The translations under genes were made by a program, and so were the position numbers. Below are positions 22,164 to 30,687 of a stretch of 64,000 bases of DNA, in pieces; position 1 is the stretch's first letter; each line of letters starts with the position of its first letter. The DNA is from Sorangium cellulosum So ce56 (lineage in GTDB: Bacteria; Myxococcota_A; Polyangia; Polyangiales; Polyangiaceae): the NCBI RefSeq assembly GCF_000067165.1, contig NC_010162.1:496001-560000 (forward strand), given 5' to 3'. The notes under the pieces are model-generated. The model saw only the letters and a list, made by a program, of their open reading frames with translations. It was not told the DNA's origin and ran no database searches.

Positions 22164-23104
22164 TGAGCGCACGCGCGATGAGCCTCGATGGGCTCGTCGA
22201 TCGGCTCGTGCCGAGCGCGCTCCGCCCCGCGGAGCGCGCGCCCCTCGCCCCTGCGCTCGACGCGGAGGTACGGCACGTCGACACGTGGAGCGCGGGGCGC
22301 CTCGCCTATTACGTGGACGCCCGCGCTGCGGGGCGCCCCGTGGTGCTCGTGCACGGGGTCGACGCGGCCGCCTCGTCCAGGGAGATGGCGCCCCTGTTCG
22401 ATGCGCTCCGCGGCGAGCGGCCGGTCTACGCGCTCGATCTTCCCGGCTTCGGCCTCTCGGAGCGAGCGGACCGCGTGTACGATCGCGAGCTCTACCGCGC
22501 CGCGCTGCGTCGCTTCCTCACGGACGTGGTCCGCGCGCCGGGCGGCGCCGACGTCATCGCGCTCTCCCTCTCCTCGGAGTTCGCCGCCGCCGTCGCCTGC
22601 GAGGAGATGAGCATCGTTCACAGCCTCGTGCTCATCTCCCCGACGGGGCTCGGCCGTGAGCCTCCCGGCGCGAGCGCCCTCCTCCGGGCTGTCTCGCGCG
22701 TCCCCTACGCCGCCGAGGCGCTCTTTCGCGTGCTGGCCGCGCCGCCCAGCATTCGCTGGTTCCTGAAGAAGAGCTTCGTCGGCGCGCCGGATCCAGGCCT
22801 CGTCGACTATGCCATCCGCGCGTCGAAGGAGCCTTTTGCCCACCGGGCCCCCCTCGCGTTCATCGCCGGTGCCCTGTTCACGGGCGACGCTCTCGAGCGC
22901 CTCTATGCGCGCCTGCCCGTCGCCACGCTGATCCTCCACGACCGTGACCCGCATTCGCGCTTCGACCGCCTCGCCGAGCTCACGCAGCAGAACGCCCGCG
23001 TGGAGGCCGCCCGCATCGCGCCCACGCTGGGTCTCCCGCACTTCGAGCAGCTCGACGCCACGCTCGATGTCGTGCGCAGGTTCTGGGCGCAGGACCCTTG
23101 GTAG
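22163..23104 (+). CDS. Alpha/beta-fold hydrolase
   Basis: Hydrolase of 313 aa. Motifs: VVLVHGVDAA near 60-70 (oxyanion hole), ALDLPGFGLS near 93, a degenerate nucleophile elbow ALSLSSEFA near 133 (Ser retained, flanking Gly replaced), acid in HDRDPHSRFD near 260-268, and catalytic His in LPHFEQLD near 290. The lid is long and has aromatic residues. The substrate is unknown; the family includes esterases, haloperoxidases and C-C hydrolases. ATG 22163 overlaps the stop of the small upstream gene, so translation is coupled; GTG 22160 is an alternative. Confidence 0.85.
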   Translation: MSARAMSLDGLVDRLVPSALRPAERAPLAPALDAEVRHVDTWSAGRLAYYVDARAAGRPVVLVHGVDAAASSREMAPLFDALRGERPVYALDLPGFGLSERADRVYDRELYRAALRRFLTDVVRAPGGADVIALSLSSEFAAAVACEEMSIVHSLVLISPTGLGREPPGASALLRAVSRVPYAAEALFRVLAAPPSIRWFLKKSFVGAPDPGLVDYAIRASKEPFAHRAPLAFIAGALFTGDALERLYARLPVATLILHDRDPHSRFDRLAELTQQNARVEAARIAPTLGLPHFEQLDATLDVVRRFWAQDPW

Positions 23105-23371
23105 CTCTCCTCCACAGAACGACCAGGACAGCCTGGTAGAGAGCTCCGCGCAGGGCGGACGTCGATTCCCTGCGGGGCCCCCGGCTCCGCAGGGAAGCCG
23201 AGGCCGTCCGGTCGGCCCAGGAGCCGTCGCCTCGACGCCGAACATGTATGCGCCATTACTGATTGGTCCCTTCTCGTGCCAGCGGGCCTGTGCTCCGCTG
23301 GTTTCGTGCGACCCCGAGCAGGGTCTCGAGGATCGACCTGCGACACGCATCCAGTTCCACCGCTCCTGAAG

Positions 23372-23431
23372 CACCTGGTGTACAATGGAGCGGTGGCGGA
23401 ACACCGGGTGTGCCGACAGGAGCACCCGGTG
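23372..23431. promoter_or_regulatory. Three CACCNGGTG palindromes, candidate operator cluster
   Basis: CACCTGGTG (23372-23380), CACCGGGTG (23402-23410) and CACCCGGTG (23423-23431) are spaced 30 and 21 bp apart. The last two also form a perfect 10-bp inverted repeat (23401-23410 with 23423-23432). A TACAAT hexamer at 23381-23386 touches the first site. The remainder of 23105-23681 holds no gene, only an AT-rich patch near 23631-23672 just before the kinase gene. Confidence 0.45.
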
Positions 23432-23681
23432 TGTGTGGTCACGTGCGTGCCGGTTCGATCGGGGGTCCATTTCGTTAGGACCATGACATCTGCGGCCCGG
23501 GAGGGGGTGTCCTAGCGCAGCAATCCGGCGATGGAGCGCTGCGCCAAGACACCATGATGGCTGGTCAGGCGATGGAGCAACGCGGCACGCGTCTACAGGG
23601 GGCGCGGATTGTTTCCAGGCGTAAAAGTCTTTGCAAACTCCAGGTCAACGGGCTAATTAAGCTCTTATAGCGGGGGATGTC

Positions 23682-25313
23682 GTGAATTCAGGCGGCCAAA
23701 CCATCTCTTCGACCCAGCAAGCGAGCAATAGCTTGCTTGGTCGATACCGCCTGATTGCAAAATTGGGTCGTGGTGGGATGGCGGATGTGTTTCTGGCCGT
23801 CTCCCGCGGGCCCGGGTCGTTCAACAAGCTCGTTGTTGTGAAGTGTCTCCGCGTCGGGATGGCGGATGACCCGCGCTACGTCCTGATGTTCCTGGACGAG
23901 GCCAAGCTCTCGGCCCGGCTCAATCACCCCAACGTCGTTCAGACGTACGAGATCGGGGGCGAGAGCGGCGGGTACTTCATCGTGATGGAGTACCTCGAGG
24001 GCCAGCCGCTCAAGGACGTCGTGAGGGCGGTGGTGAGCGGCTGTCCTGGCGCCGCGAGCTTCACGCGGGGGGCGTGGGTCAGGATCATCGCCGAGGCGCT
24101 GCGCGGGTTGCACTACGCGCATGAGCTCGCGGACTTCGATGGCGGTCTGCTCGGCATCGTGCACCGCGACGTCTCGCCCCACAACATCTTCGTCACGTAC
24201 GACGGAGCCGTGAAGATCGTCGATTTCGGCGTCGCGAAGGCGGCCCTCAACGCGGCGCACACCGAGAGCGGAACCTTCAAGGGCAAGATGGCCTACGCCG
24301 CGCCCGAGCAGGCGATGGCGAGCGCCGACGTCGATCGGCGGGCCGATATCTTCGCCATCGGCATCGTGCTCTGGGAGCTCCTGGCGATGCGGCGGCTGTT
24401 CGATGGCGACCACGTCGCCGTGATGCACCAGCTGCTCACGCGGGACATCCCGCGGCTCTCCACCGTCGTGCCGGACATCGACCCGGCGCTCGATGAGATC
24501 GTGGCGAGGGCCCTCCAGCGGGATCCCGATCGACGGTTCGCCACCGCGCAGGAGATGGGCGACGCGCTGGAGAGTTACCTGCGGGGCTCGGGCGAGGACG
24601 TCCGCACGGAGCAGCTCGGCGCGCACGTGCTCGAGATGTTCGCGGAGAGCAGGGCGCTCGTGCGCCAGCAGGTCACCGCGCAGTTCGAGTACCTGAGCTC
24701 GCTGGACGTCGCGGGCGACATCCAGCGCGCCTCGATGGTCGGAGAGTTCCCCCGCGCCTCGATGGTCATGGGGATGAACCGCTCGATGTGGCCCTCCGCG
24801 ACCGCGGCCGGTCTACCCCTCCTCAGCGATCACAGCCACAGCCTCCCCGCCCACCCACATCACGAGCCCCCGGCCGTCGATCCCGGCAGCCTGGGCGCGA
24901 CGGTGGGGCGCGCCTCGTCCTGGCGGCAGCGTGGGTATCTCGCCTCTGTGCTCGGGGTGGTCGCGCTGCTCGCCGCGGGGGCCTTCGTGATGTTCCGCGA
25001 GCGCTCGGTGGAGCCCGTCGCGTCGGAGCAGCCTGCTGCCGTGTCCACGGCTGCGACGGCGCTCGAACCGGGCCCGATGAAGGCCAAGGTCACGATCAAG
25101 AGCGAGCCCGCGGACGCGAACGTGAGCTGGAACGGGACCATGCTCGGCAAGACGCCCCTCAGCGTCGAGCTGCCTCAAGGGATGCAGGTCGTCGTGGTGT
25201 CCAGGGCCGGTTGGGTCGACGTGTCGATCTTCCTGCAGCTCTCCGCGTCGGACGTCGTCGAGCGCACCGTCGCGCTCCGGCGTCAGGACGTCAGCTCGAT
25301 ACCCTCCAATTAG
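23682..25313 (+). CDS. Membrane-anchored Ser/Thr protein kinase with PEGA-like C-terminus
   Basis: Eukaryote-type kinase of 543 aa, a paralogue of the one at 15253. Kinase domain about 20-290: GRGGMADVFLA, VVVKCL, HRDVSPHN, DFGVAK, APEQ. A long juxtamembrane linker (about 300-415) carries a near-repeat RASMVGEFPRASMVMG. One membrane span lies near 420-440 (YLASVLGVVALLAAGAFVM), then an extracytoplasmic segment with KVTIKSEPADANVSWNGTMLGKTPL near 465-490, resembling a PEGA domain. The GTG start at 23682 has GGGGGA upstream. No partner gene overlaps it. It may be controlled through the CACCNGGTG cluster 250-310 bp upstream. Confidence 0.92.
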   Translation: MNSGGQTISSTQQASNSLLGRYRLIAKLGRGGMADVFLAVSRGPGSFNKLVVVKCLRVGMADDPRYVLMFLDEAKLSARLNHPNVVQTYEIGGESGGYFIVMEYLEGQPLKDVVRAVVSGCPGAASFTRGAWVRIIAEALRGLHYAHELADFDGGLLGIVHRDVSPHNIFVTYDGAVKIVDFGVAKAALNAAHTESGTFKGKMAYAAPEQAMASADVDRRADIFAIGIVLWELLAMRRLFDGDHVAVMHQLLTRDIPRLSTVVPDIDPALDEIVARALQRDPDRRFATAQEMGDALESYLRGSGEDVRTEQLGAHVLEMFAESRALVRQQVTAQFEYLSSLDVAGDIQRASMVGEFPRASMVMGMNRSMWPSATAAGLPLLSDHSHSLPAHPHHEPPAVDPGSLGATVGRASSWRQRGYLASVLGVVALLAAGAFVMFRERSVEPVASEQPAAVSTAATALEPGPMKAKVTIKSEPADANVSWNGTMLGKTPLSVELPQGMQVVVVSRAGWVDVSIFLQLSASDVVERTVALRRQDVSSIPSN

Positions 25314-25336
25314 CGCGGCGATCACCCGCTTCGGAT

Positions 25337-25413
25337 ACGGGCCCATCTCGACGTTTTCGGTGCTCAGCGCACTGGAGTGCGCTTCCGCGCCGAAAACGCC
25401 GATCTGGACCCGT
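25337..25413. terminator. Large nested inverted repeat after the kinase gene
   Basis: Imperfect 24-bp arms (25337-25360 and 25390-25413, 20 of 24 positions complementary, including a perfect CGTTTTCGG/CCGAAAACG) enclose a second perfect hairpin, AGCGCAC-TGGA-GTGCGCT at 25366-25383. It lies 24 bp past the kinase stop and has no T-run, so it may be a terminator, an mRNA-stabilising fold or a protein site. Confidence 0.6.
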
Positions 25414-25496
25414 CTCCTGTGCGGGTGACCGCCGCTCTGCGACGCTCGTACCAGGCTCAGCTGAAAACCGCTCTAGATCTCCCCGTCTCCCTGTGA

Positions 25497-25521
25497 ATTC
25501 CCCCGAAAAATTCGAGGGGAT
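25497..25521. terminator. Hairpin terminator (family member 2)
   Basis: On the minus strand the stop TGA of the Cys-rich gene opens a 33-bp block matching the block at 13527-13559 in 27 positions without gaps. The 9-bp stem keeps pairing by one compensatory change and one wobble, with one mismatch. Confidence 0.65.
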
Positions 25522-25524
25522 ACT

Positions 25525-26103
25525 TCAGGTGCCGGGCCTGAGGACACGCATGGAGGGCGCTGCCCTGGAGGCGAGGCGGCGGACTTCTCGACCGAGCCAG
25601 TCGAGGAAATCGAGGTTCCACGGAGGCCCGTCGGGCCAGCGCTCGCGTATGCGGGCGGCGAGCTCGAGATCCCAGCTTCCGTAGAGATCCACGAGCGCGT
25701 CATGCGCCTCGCGGCCGGCCAGCGCTTCAGGGGCGCCGCGAGGCTCGCCCCCGTGCGCGAAGGCGTCATCGCAAACATAGTAGTTGCACGTCGCCGCGCG
25801 CCGCTCGGGGGGGATGGTGCAGCCCTCATGACCGTGGAAAGCGCACCTCTTGGGGAGCGCTCCGCCATCGCTGCCCTGGGGCTCGACCCGCAGGATGAGC
25901 AGGCCGCGCTGGCCCGGGCGCAGGGTGCCCGCGGCCATCTGCTCGAGCAGCCAGCCAGCGCCGCCGAGCGAGACGATTCGCCCGATGTCCGACCACTCGA
26001 CCCCCGGCGGGCTGGCGCAGCAGCCCGTCGGGCCCTGCGGGCACGAGCCGCACAACGTCGAGTGCAACCGCGTATGCATGCCCGCGAGCTCCAGCCGGAT
26101 CAT
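25525..26103 (-). CDS. Cys-rich protein, YkgJ-like metal-binding cluster
   Basis: Protein of 192 aa. The N-terminal 110 residues hold nine cysteines in a pattern like the YkgJ zinc/iron cluster family: CGSCPQGPTGCC near 18-29, then CAFHGHEGC near 87-95 and CNYYVC near 105-110. The C-terminal half is helical with Trp-rich WPDGPPWNLDFLDWLG. No signal peptide is seen. Function unknown; proteins of this type are presumed metal-binding and sometimes redox-related. ATG 26103 follows GGAGG and lies 16 bp after the treS stop, so it is probably the second gene of the treS operon. Confidence 0.75.
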   Translation of the reverse strand: MIRLELAGMHTRLHSTLCGSCPQGPTGCCASPPGVEWSDIGRIVSLGGAGWLLEQMAAGTLRPGQRGLLILRVEPQGSDGGALPKRCAFHGHEGCTIPPERRAATCNYYVCDDAFAHGGEPRGAPEALAGREAHDALVDLYGSWDLELAARIRERWPDGPPWNLDFLDWLGREVRRLASRAAPSMRVLRPGT

Positions 26104-26119
26104 CGCGCCTCCAGCGCTC

Positions 26120-29100
26120 CTATGCTCTGGGCGTGATCAGACGCTCCAGCCCGCGCAGCGGGATGTCCAGCCAGTCAGGCCGGTTGTTGAGCTCGTAGCC
26201 GACCTCGTAAATGCACTTCTCGAGCATGTAGAAGTCGATCAGGAGCACCGTGTCCGCGTCGCTCGCTGGCAGGTACGGCGCCGTCTCGTCGGTCCGCGGC
26301 TCGGCGGTCGCCTGAGCGCGCGCGACCGTCTCCATGTATCCCGCGAGGTAGCTCGCGGAGATCCACGTCACCCAGGCATCGGTCCACGGCTTGAGGACGG
26401 CGACGTCCTCCGGCCGGAGGCGCGCGTCCCGGAGCGCCGAGGCGCCGGCGTAGTCGAACGAGCGCAGCATCCCGCCCACGTCCCGGAGCGGGCCGCGCTT
26501 GTAGCGGCGCTCGCTCAGCGGTCTCGCCGGCTCCCCCTCGAAATCGATCAGGATGAAGTCGTCGCCCGTCGAGAGCACCTGGCCGAGGTGGAAGTCGCCG
26601 TGCGTCCGGATGCGGGGGATGTCGAACTTCCTCGACACGATCTGCTGGAGCTTCGCGTTGATCTCTGCCTCGCGCGGCAGCATCGCCGACACATGCTCCC
26701 GCACGCTCTCGGGGAGCGAGCGCTCCCGCTTCCTCAGCAGCGCGAAGGTGCGCGCGAGCATGTTGTGCGCCGACTGGAAGATCGACTGCTGGTGCAGCGT
26801 CGAGAACGACTGCTGCCCGAACGCGGGGTCCTTGCTCGGCTTGCCGAGCGTGAGGTGGAGCTGCGCGGTGCGCTCGCCGAGCAGCCGCATCCTCACGAGC
26901 TCGGTGCCCATGAGCTGGTTCACGAGCGGCGGCGGCGTCGCGCGCGACGCGTCGACCAGCGTGCCGGCCGGGATCGGCGGCGCGCCCCCCTTCGCCGTCT
27001 CGTCGGCGAGCACCCGCTCGAAGAAGCGGTTCAGCGCCTCGAGCGTGCTCTTCCACGCGTCGCTCTGGCTCTGCACGTACTCCTGGAGCATCGCCACCGT
27101 GGTCGCCTCGCGACCGCGGGCCTGGTACTCGATCGCCCCGGCGAGCCGCGCCGTGGCAGGGAACTGGTGCTCCGTCAGGTACCGGCCGATCTCGAGCTCC
27201 GGGTTGATGCCCTCCTCGACCTGCCGGAAGATCTTGAGGAGGAGCTTGTCGCCGTAGATGATGGTCGTGTTGCTCTGCTCGCTCTCGGAGATGCGCGCCG
27301 GGAGCTCTCCGTCGGCGCCGAGCGTCTCGAGCGTCGTCCCGAGCGGCAGCGCGTGGAGCTCGCCGACGGAGCCCGTCGCGACCCCCTGCGCCCGGATCGC
27401 GGCGAGGACGAGTGCGGCGAACTCCGGGGTCGCCAGCGCGTCGTAGAGGACGCCCTCCGGCGCCGCCGCGCTCTCCGGCTCGGGATCGCGGATCGTGACG
27501 TCCGCGATCACCGCGTGGCGCGCGCGCGTCGCGAGCGTCCGCGCGTAGTCGCCCGTGGCGAAGCCGATCGGCACGACATACGTCTCCGGCGAGCCGTCCG
27601 TGTACTCGACGCGCGCGAGCAGGAGGTAGTGCTCCGCCGCGGTCTGCTCGCCGCGCAGGATCGGGATGACGTCCGCGAGGGTCGTGGCGCGCCGCGTGCG
27701 CGCCTTGCCGCGGAACCAGCGCCGCGCCGCGATGAACTTCCCGAGCGCCGGCTCGAGCACCCTGCGCCCCTCCGGGGAGAGGAGCGTCCGCCACGAGCCC
27801 TTCGTCGCGATCGCGGGCGCCGCCTCGGCGTCGCCCGCGGAGATCGCCGGCGTCGCCGGCTCCAGCGCGAACCAGAAGAAGTCGTGCGGACCGAGCGACA
27901 GGGAGTAACCGCGGCTCGTGATCTCCGGGAAGCGGCTCCTGCCGAACAGCTCGACAGGCACCATCCCCTCGAAGCGCGCGAGATCGAGCTCGACGTGCTG
28001 CGCGTACCGAGAGAGGTTCGCGACGATGAGCAGCCGCTCGTCCGCGTGCGCGCGGATGAACGCGAGCACCTTGCTGTTGTCCGGGTGCAGGAACTCGATC
28101 GTCCCGCGGCCGAGCACCTTGTTCTGCTTGCGCAGGGTGATGAGCCGCTTCATCCACCAGAGGAGCGAAGCCGGGTTCTGCTGCTGCGCCTCGACGTTGA
28201 TCGCCTCGTAGTGGTACTCGGGGTCGATGATGATCGGCAGATAGAGCTTCTGCGGGTTCGCCCTGGAGAATCCGGCGTTCCGATCGGCGCTCCACTGCAT
28301 CGGCGTGCGCACCCCGTCGCGATCGCCGAGATAGATGTTGTCGCCCATCCCGATCTCGTCGCCGTAGTAAAGGACGGGGGTCCCCGGCAGCGAGAAGAGC
28401 AGCGCGTTCATCAGCTCGATCCTGCGCCGCGTCTTCATGAGCGGGGCGAGCCGCCGGCGGATGCCCAGGTTGATGCGCGCCGTGTGCTCCTGCGCGTAGA
28501 CGCGGTACATGTAGTCCCGGTCCTCGTCGGTCACCATCTCGAGCGTCAGCTCGTCGTGGTTCCGGAGGAACGTCGCCCACTGACACGTCTCGTGGACAAC
28601 GGGCGTCTGCTTCAGGATGTTGACGATCGGGAAGCTGTCCTCGAGCTCGACCGCCATGAACATCCTGGGCATGAGCGGGAAGTGGAAGTTCATGTGGCAC
28701 TCGTCGCCGCTCCCGAAGTACGCCGCGGCGTCGGCGGGCCACTGGTTCGCCTCCGCGAGGAGCATGCGATCGGCGAAGTTCGCGTCGATGTGGCGCCGGA
28801 GCTTCCGCAAGAACTCGTGCGTCTCCGGCAGGTTCTCGCAGTTCGTCCCTTCGCGCTCGTAGAGGTACGGCACGGCGTCGAGCCGGAGCCCGTCGACGCC
28901 CATCTCCAGCCAGAAATCGACCACCTTGAAGACGGCGGCGTGGACGTCCGGGTTCTCGAAGTTGAGATCGGGCTGGTGGGAGTAGAAGCGGTGCCAGTAA
29001 TAGGCGTTGGCGACCGGATCCCAGGCCCAGTTCGATGTCTCGAAGTCCTTGAAGATGATCCGGGCGTCCTTGTAGCGGTGAGGCGTGTCGCTCCACACGT

Positions 29101-29512
29101 AGAAATCGCGCCAGCGCGAGCCCTTGGGCGAGGTCCGCGCCCGCTGGAACCACTCATGCTCGTTCGAGGTGTGGTTCAGGACGAGCTCGGTGATGACGCG
29201 GATGTCGCGGCGGTGCGCCTCGCGCAGGAGGCGGGCGAACTCGCGCCGGGTCCCGTAAGACGGGTTGATGTTGGCGTAGTCCGCGATGTCGTATCCGCCG
29301 TCGCGCAGCGGCGAGGGGTAGAAGGGCAGGAGCCAGATCGCGGTGACGCCGAGATCTTGGAGGTAATCGAGCTTGTCGACGAGCCCCTCGAAGTCGCCGA
29401 TGCCGTCCGCGTTCGAGTCGCTGAACGCGCGGACATGGACCTCGTAGATGATGGCGTCCTTGTACCAGAGGGCGCTGCCTTCGGCGGGAGGGGGCTTTTG
29501 ATCCTGGCTCAT
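26120..29512 (-). CDS. treS: Trehalose synthase fused to maltokinase (TreS-Pep2)
   Basis: Bifunctional enzyme of 1130 aa linking trehalose to the maltose-1-phosphate route for alpha-glucan synthesis. Residues about 15-560 are the GH13 trehalose synthase: LVLNHTSNEHEWF, GLRLDAVPYL (nucleophile Asp near 213), LLAEANQW (acid Glu near 255), FLRNHDELTLE (third Asp). Residues about 620-1125 are maltokinase: WFRGKAR, LLLKIFRQVEEG, and the kinase loop RTHGDFHLGQVL (near 970) with LIDFEGEP binding metal/ATP. ATG 29512 has GGAG 7 nt upstream; the longer frame to 29632 lacks family similarity. In this pathway GlgE and GlgB usually act next, but they are not in the window. Confidence 0.95.
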   Translation of the reverse strand: MSQDQKPPPAEGSALWYKDAIIYEVHVRAFSDSNADGIGDFEGLVDKLDYLQDLGVTAIWLLPFYPSPLRDGGYDIADYANINPSYGTRREFARLLREAHRRDIRVITELVLNHTSNEHEWFQRARTSPKGSRWRDFYVWSDTPHRYKDARIIFKDFETSNWAWDPVANAYYWHRFYSHQPDLNFENPDVHAAVFKVVDFWLEMGVDGLRLDAVPYLYEREGTNCENLPETHEFLRKLRRHIDANFADRMLLAEANQWPADAAAYFGSGDECHMNFHFPLMPRMFMAVELEDSFPIVNILKQTPVVHETCQWATFLRNHDELTLEMVTDEDRDYMYRVYAQEHTARINLGIRRRLAPLMKTRRRIELMNALLFSLPGTPVLYYGDEIGMGDNIYLGDRDGVRTPMQWSADRNAGFSRANPQKLYLPIIIDPEYHYEAINVEAQQQNPASLLWWMKRLITLRKQNKVLGRGTIEFLHPDNSKVLAFIRAHADERLLIVANLSRYAQHVELDLARFEGMVPVELFGRSRFPEITSRGYSLSLGPHDFFWFALEPATPAISAGDAEAAPAIATKGSWRTLLSPEGRRVLEPALGKFIAARRWFRGKARTRRATTLADVIPILRGEQTAAEHYLLLARVEYTDGSPETYVVPIGFATGDYARTLATRARHAVIADVTIRDPEPESAAAPEGVLYDALATPEFAALVLAAIRAQGVATGSVGELHALPLGTTLETLGADGELPARISESEQSNTTIIYGDKLLLKIFRQVEEGINPELEIGRYLTEHQFPATARLAGAIEYQARGREATTVAMLQEYVQSQSDAWKSTLEALNRFFERVLADETAKGGAPPIPAGTLVDASRATPPPLVNQLMGTELVRMRLLGERTAQLHLTLGKPSKDPAFGQQSFSTLHQQSIFQSAHNMLARTFALLRKRERSLPESVREHVSAMLPREAEINAKLQQIVSRKFDIPRIRTHGDFHLGQVLSTGDDFILIDFEGEPARPLSERRYKRGPLRDVGGMLRSFDYAGASALRDARLRPEDVAVLKPWTDAWVTWISASYLAGYMETVARAQATAEPRTDETAPYLPASDADTVLLIDFYMLEKCIYEVGYELNNRPDWLDIPLRGLERLITPRA

Positions 29513-29691
29513 GGCTGCTCCGGCGATGCGCGTTGTCCGCGCGACGACGCCGGGCGCACAGGATGCAGCGGCTCGGGCCCTGTGCGGCGTGAGCACGCCG
29601 CCCGGGCCAGAGGTGGCCAGGAGGCAAGGCACGCTGCGGAGTCCGCCACTGGGCGCGCACTGCCGTCCCCACGCAGATGACGCGGATCACG

Positions 29692-29719
29692 TGTATAGTT
29701 TAGCTACTCGGGATTGCAA
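29692..29719 (-). promoter_or_regulatory. Candidate promoter of treS
   Basis: On the minus strand TTGCAA (29714-29719) and TATACA (29692-29697) are 16 bp apart in the only AT-rich spot of the 414-bp divergent gap 29513-29926. Transcription would start about 175 nt before the treS ATG. No gene was seen in the gap. Confidence 0.4.
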
Positions 29720-29926
29720 GACCACGCGGGCCCGACTTCGGTAGCACGCCACGCGCGGGGCGCAAAGCGGCGCGGCTGCGTTCGGCTTGCGTCCGGTTGC
29801 ACCCCGCGCGCTGTCGAGATCGCTGCTTCGTGAGCTCGGCCCACACGTCGAACCGCAGCCGGTGTAAGAAGCGCTGGCACTCGTTCTGCGATCGGGCGAG
29901 CTCATGCCCATCGAAGGAGCATTCTC

Positions 29927-30529
29927 ATGATGCGTGTCTTCCACGTACTCCCGCTCTCCCTCGCCGCGCTCGGAGCGCTCGCGTGCTCGTCGACCCCCGA
30001 GCCGACGATCGACCCGAACAACCCGTGCCCTCCGGGCCAGTGGTGCGCCTCCGCCGTGCCGACCACGCCGGCGACGGCGGTGCCCACGCCCACCACCACC
30101 GCCGCGCCCGCGGGCTCCGCCGCCACGCCAATCCCGCCGGTCGCCGCGGTGGCCGCGACGCCGATCCTGCAGGGGATGGGCACGACGGAGGCCCCGGGGA
30201 TGAAGCCGGACGGCGGGCCGTTCGCGGGGCAGTTCCAGGAGGGCCAGGCGCTCGAGCAGCAGATCAACATCTCGCCCGGCAAGTGCTACACGGTCGTCGG
30301 CATCGGCCTCGGGGTCCAGGAGCTCGACATCCAGCTCGTCTCGCAGCCCGCGCCCGCGCTGCCGCCCGTCGTGCTCGCGCAGGACAGCACCACCGGCGCC
30401 GCGGCGACGCTCGGCGGCAAGGCCTCCGGCTGCTGGAAGAACCCCCTGCCGATCGGCGGTCCGGGCAAGGTGATCCTCAAGGCGACGAAGGGCGCGGGGA
30501 TCGCGGCCGCGCAGGTCTTCATCAAGTAA
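29927..30529 (+). CDS. Putative lipoprotein of unknown function
   Basis: Protein of 200 aa: signal peptide with lipobox LGALAC (Cys about 20), a Pro/Thr/Ala linker (about 40-75), then a compact beta-rich domain (about 85-200) with two cysteines, PGKCYTVVGIGLGVQELDIQL and GCWKNPLPIGGP, likely forming a disulfide. I do not recognise the domain. ATG 29927 (two tandem ATGs) has AAGGAG at 9 nt upstream. It is the first gene of a rightward pair with the kinase at 30688, separated by 158 bp. Confidence 0.8.
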   Translation: MMRVFHVLPLSLAALGALACSSTPEPTIDPNNPCPPGQWCASAVPTTPATAVPTPTTTAAPAGSAATPIPPVAAVAATPILQGMGTTEAPGMKPDGGPFAGQFQEGQALEQQINISPGKCYTVVGIGLGVQELDIQLVSQPAPALPPVVLAQDSTTGAAATLGGKASGCWKNPLPIGGPGKVILKATKGAGIAAAQVFIK

Positions 30530-30687
30530 CGCTCCCCGCGCGGGCTGGCCGAGTCCGCCCGCACGTGAAGACGCCCGGCCGTGCGCGTGCCGAGAGGCGC
30601 GCGCCGCGCGCGCGACTCTTCTATTCCCGCCGCCTTCCTCCTCCCCTAGAGCAGACCGACGCGGCCGTGGGCTGCGCGCGCGACTCC

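Noticed and set aside
23631..23671. Clear sigma70 or sigma54 promoter directly before the second kinase
   Set aside because: TTGCAA has 17-bp spacing to TAATTA, but that -10 matches only 2 of 6; no GG-N10-GC pattern fits sigma54.
26175..29153. Long extra open frames on both strands over treS
   Set aside because: The TreS-maltokinase frame has full catalytic motifs; the others are out-of-frame shadows with Arg/Ala-rich composition.
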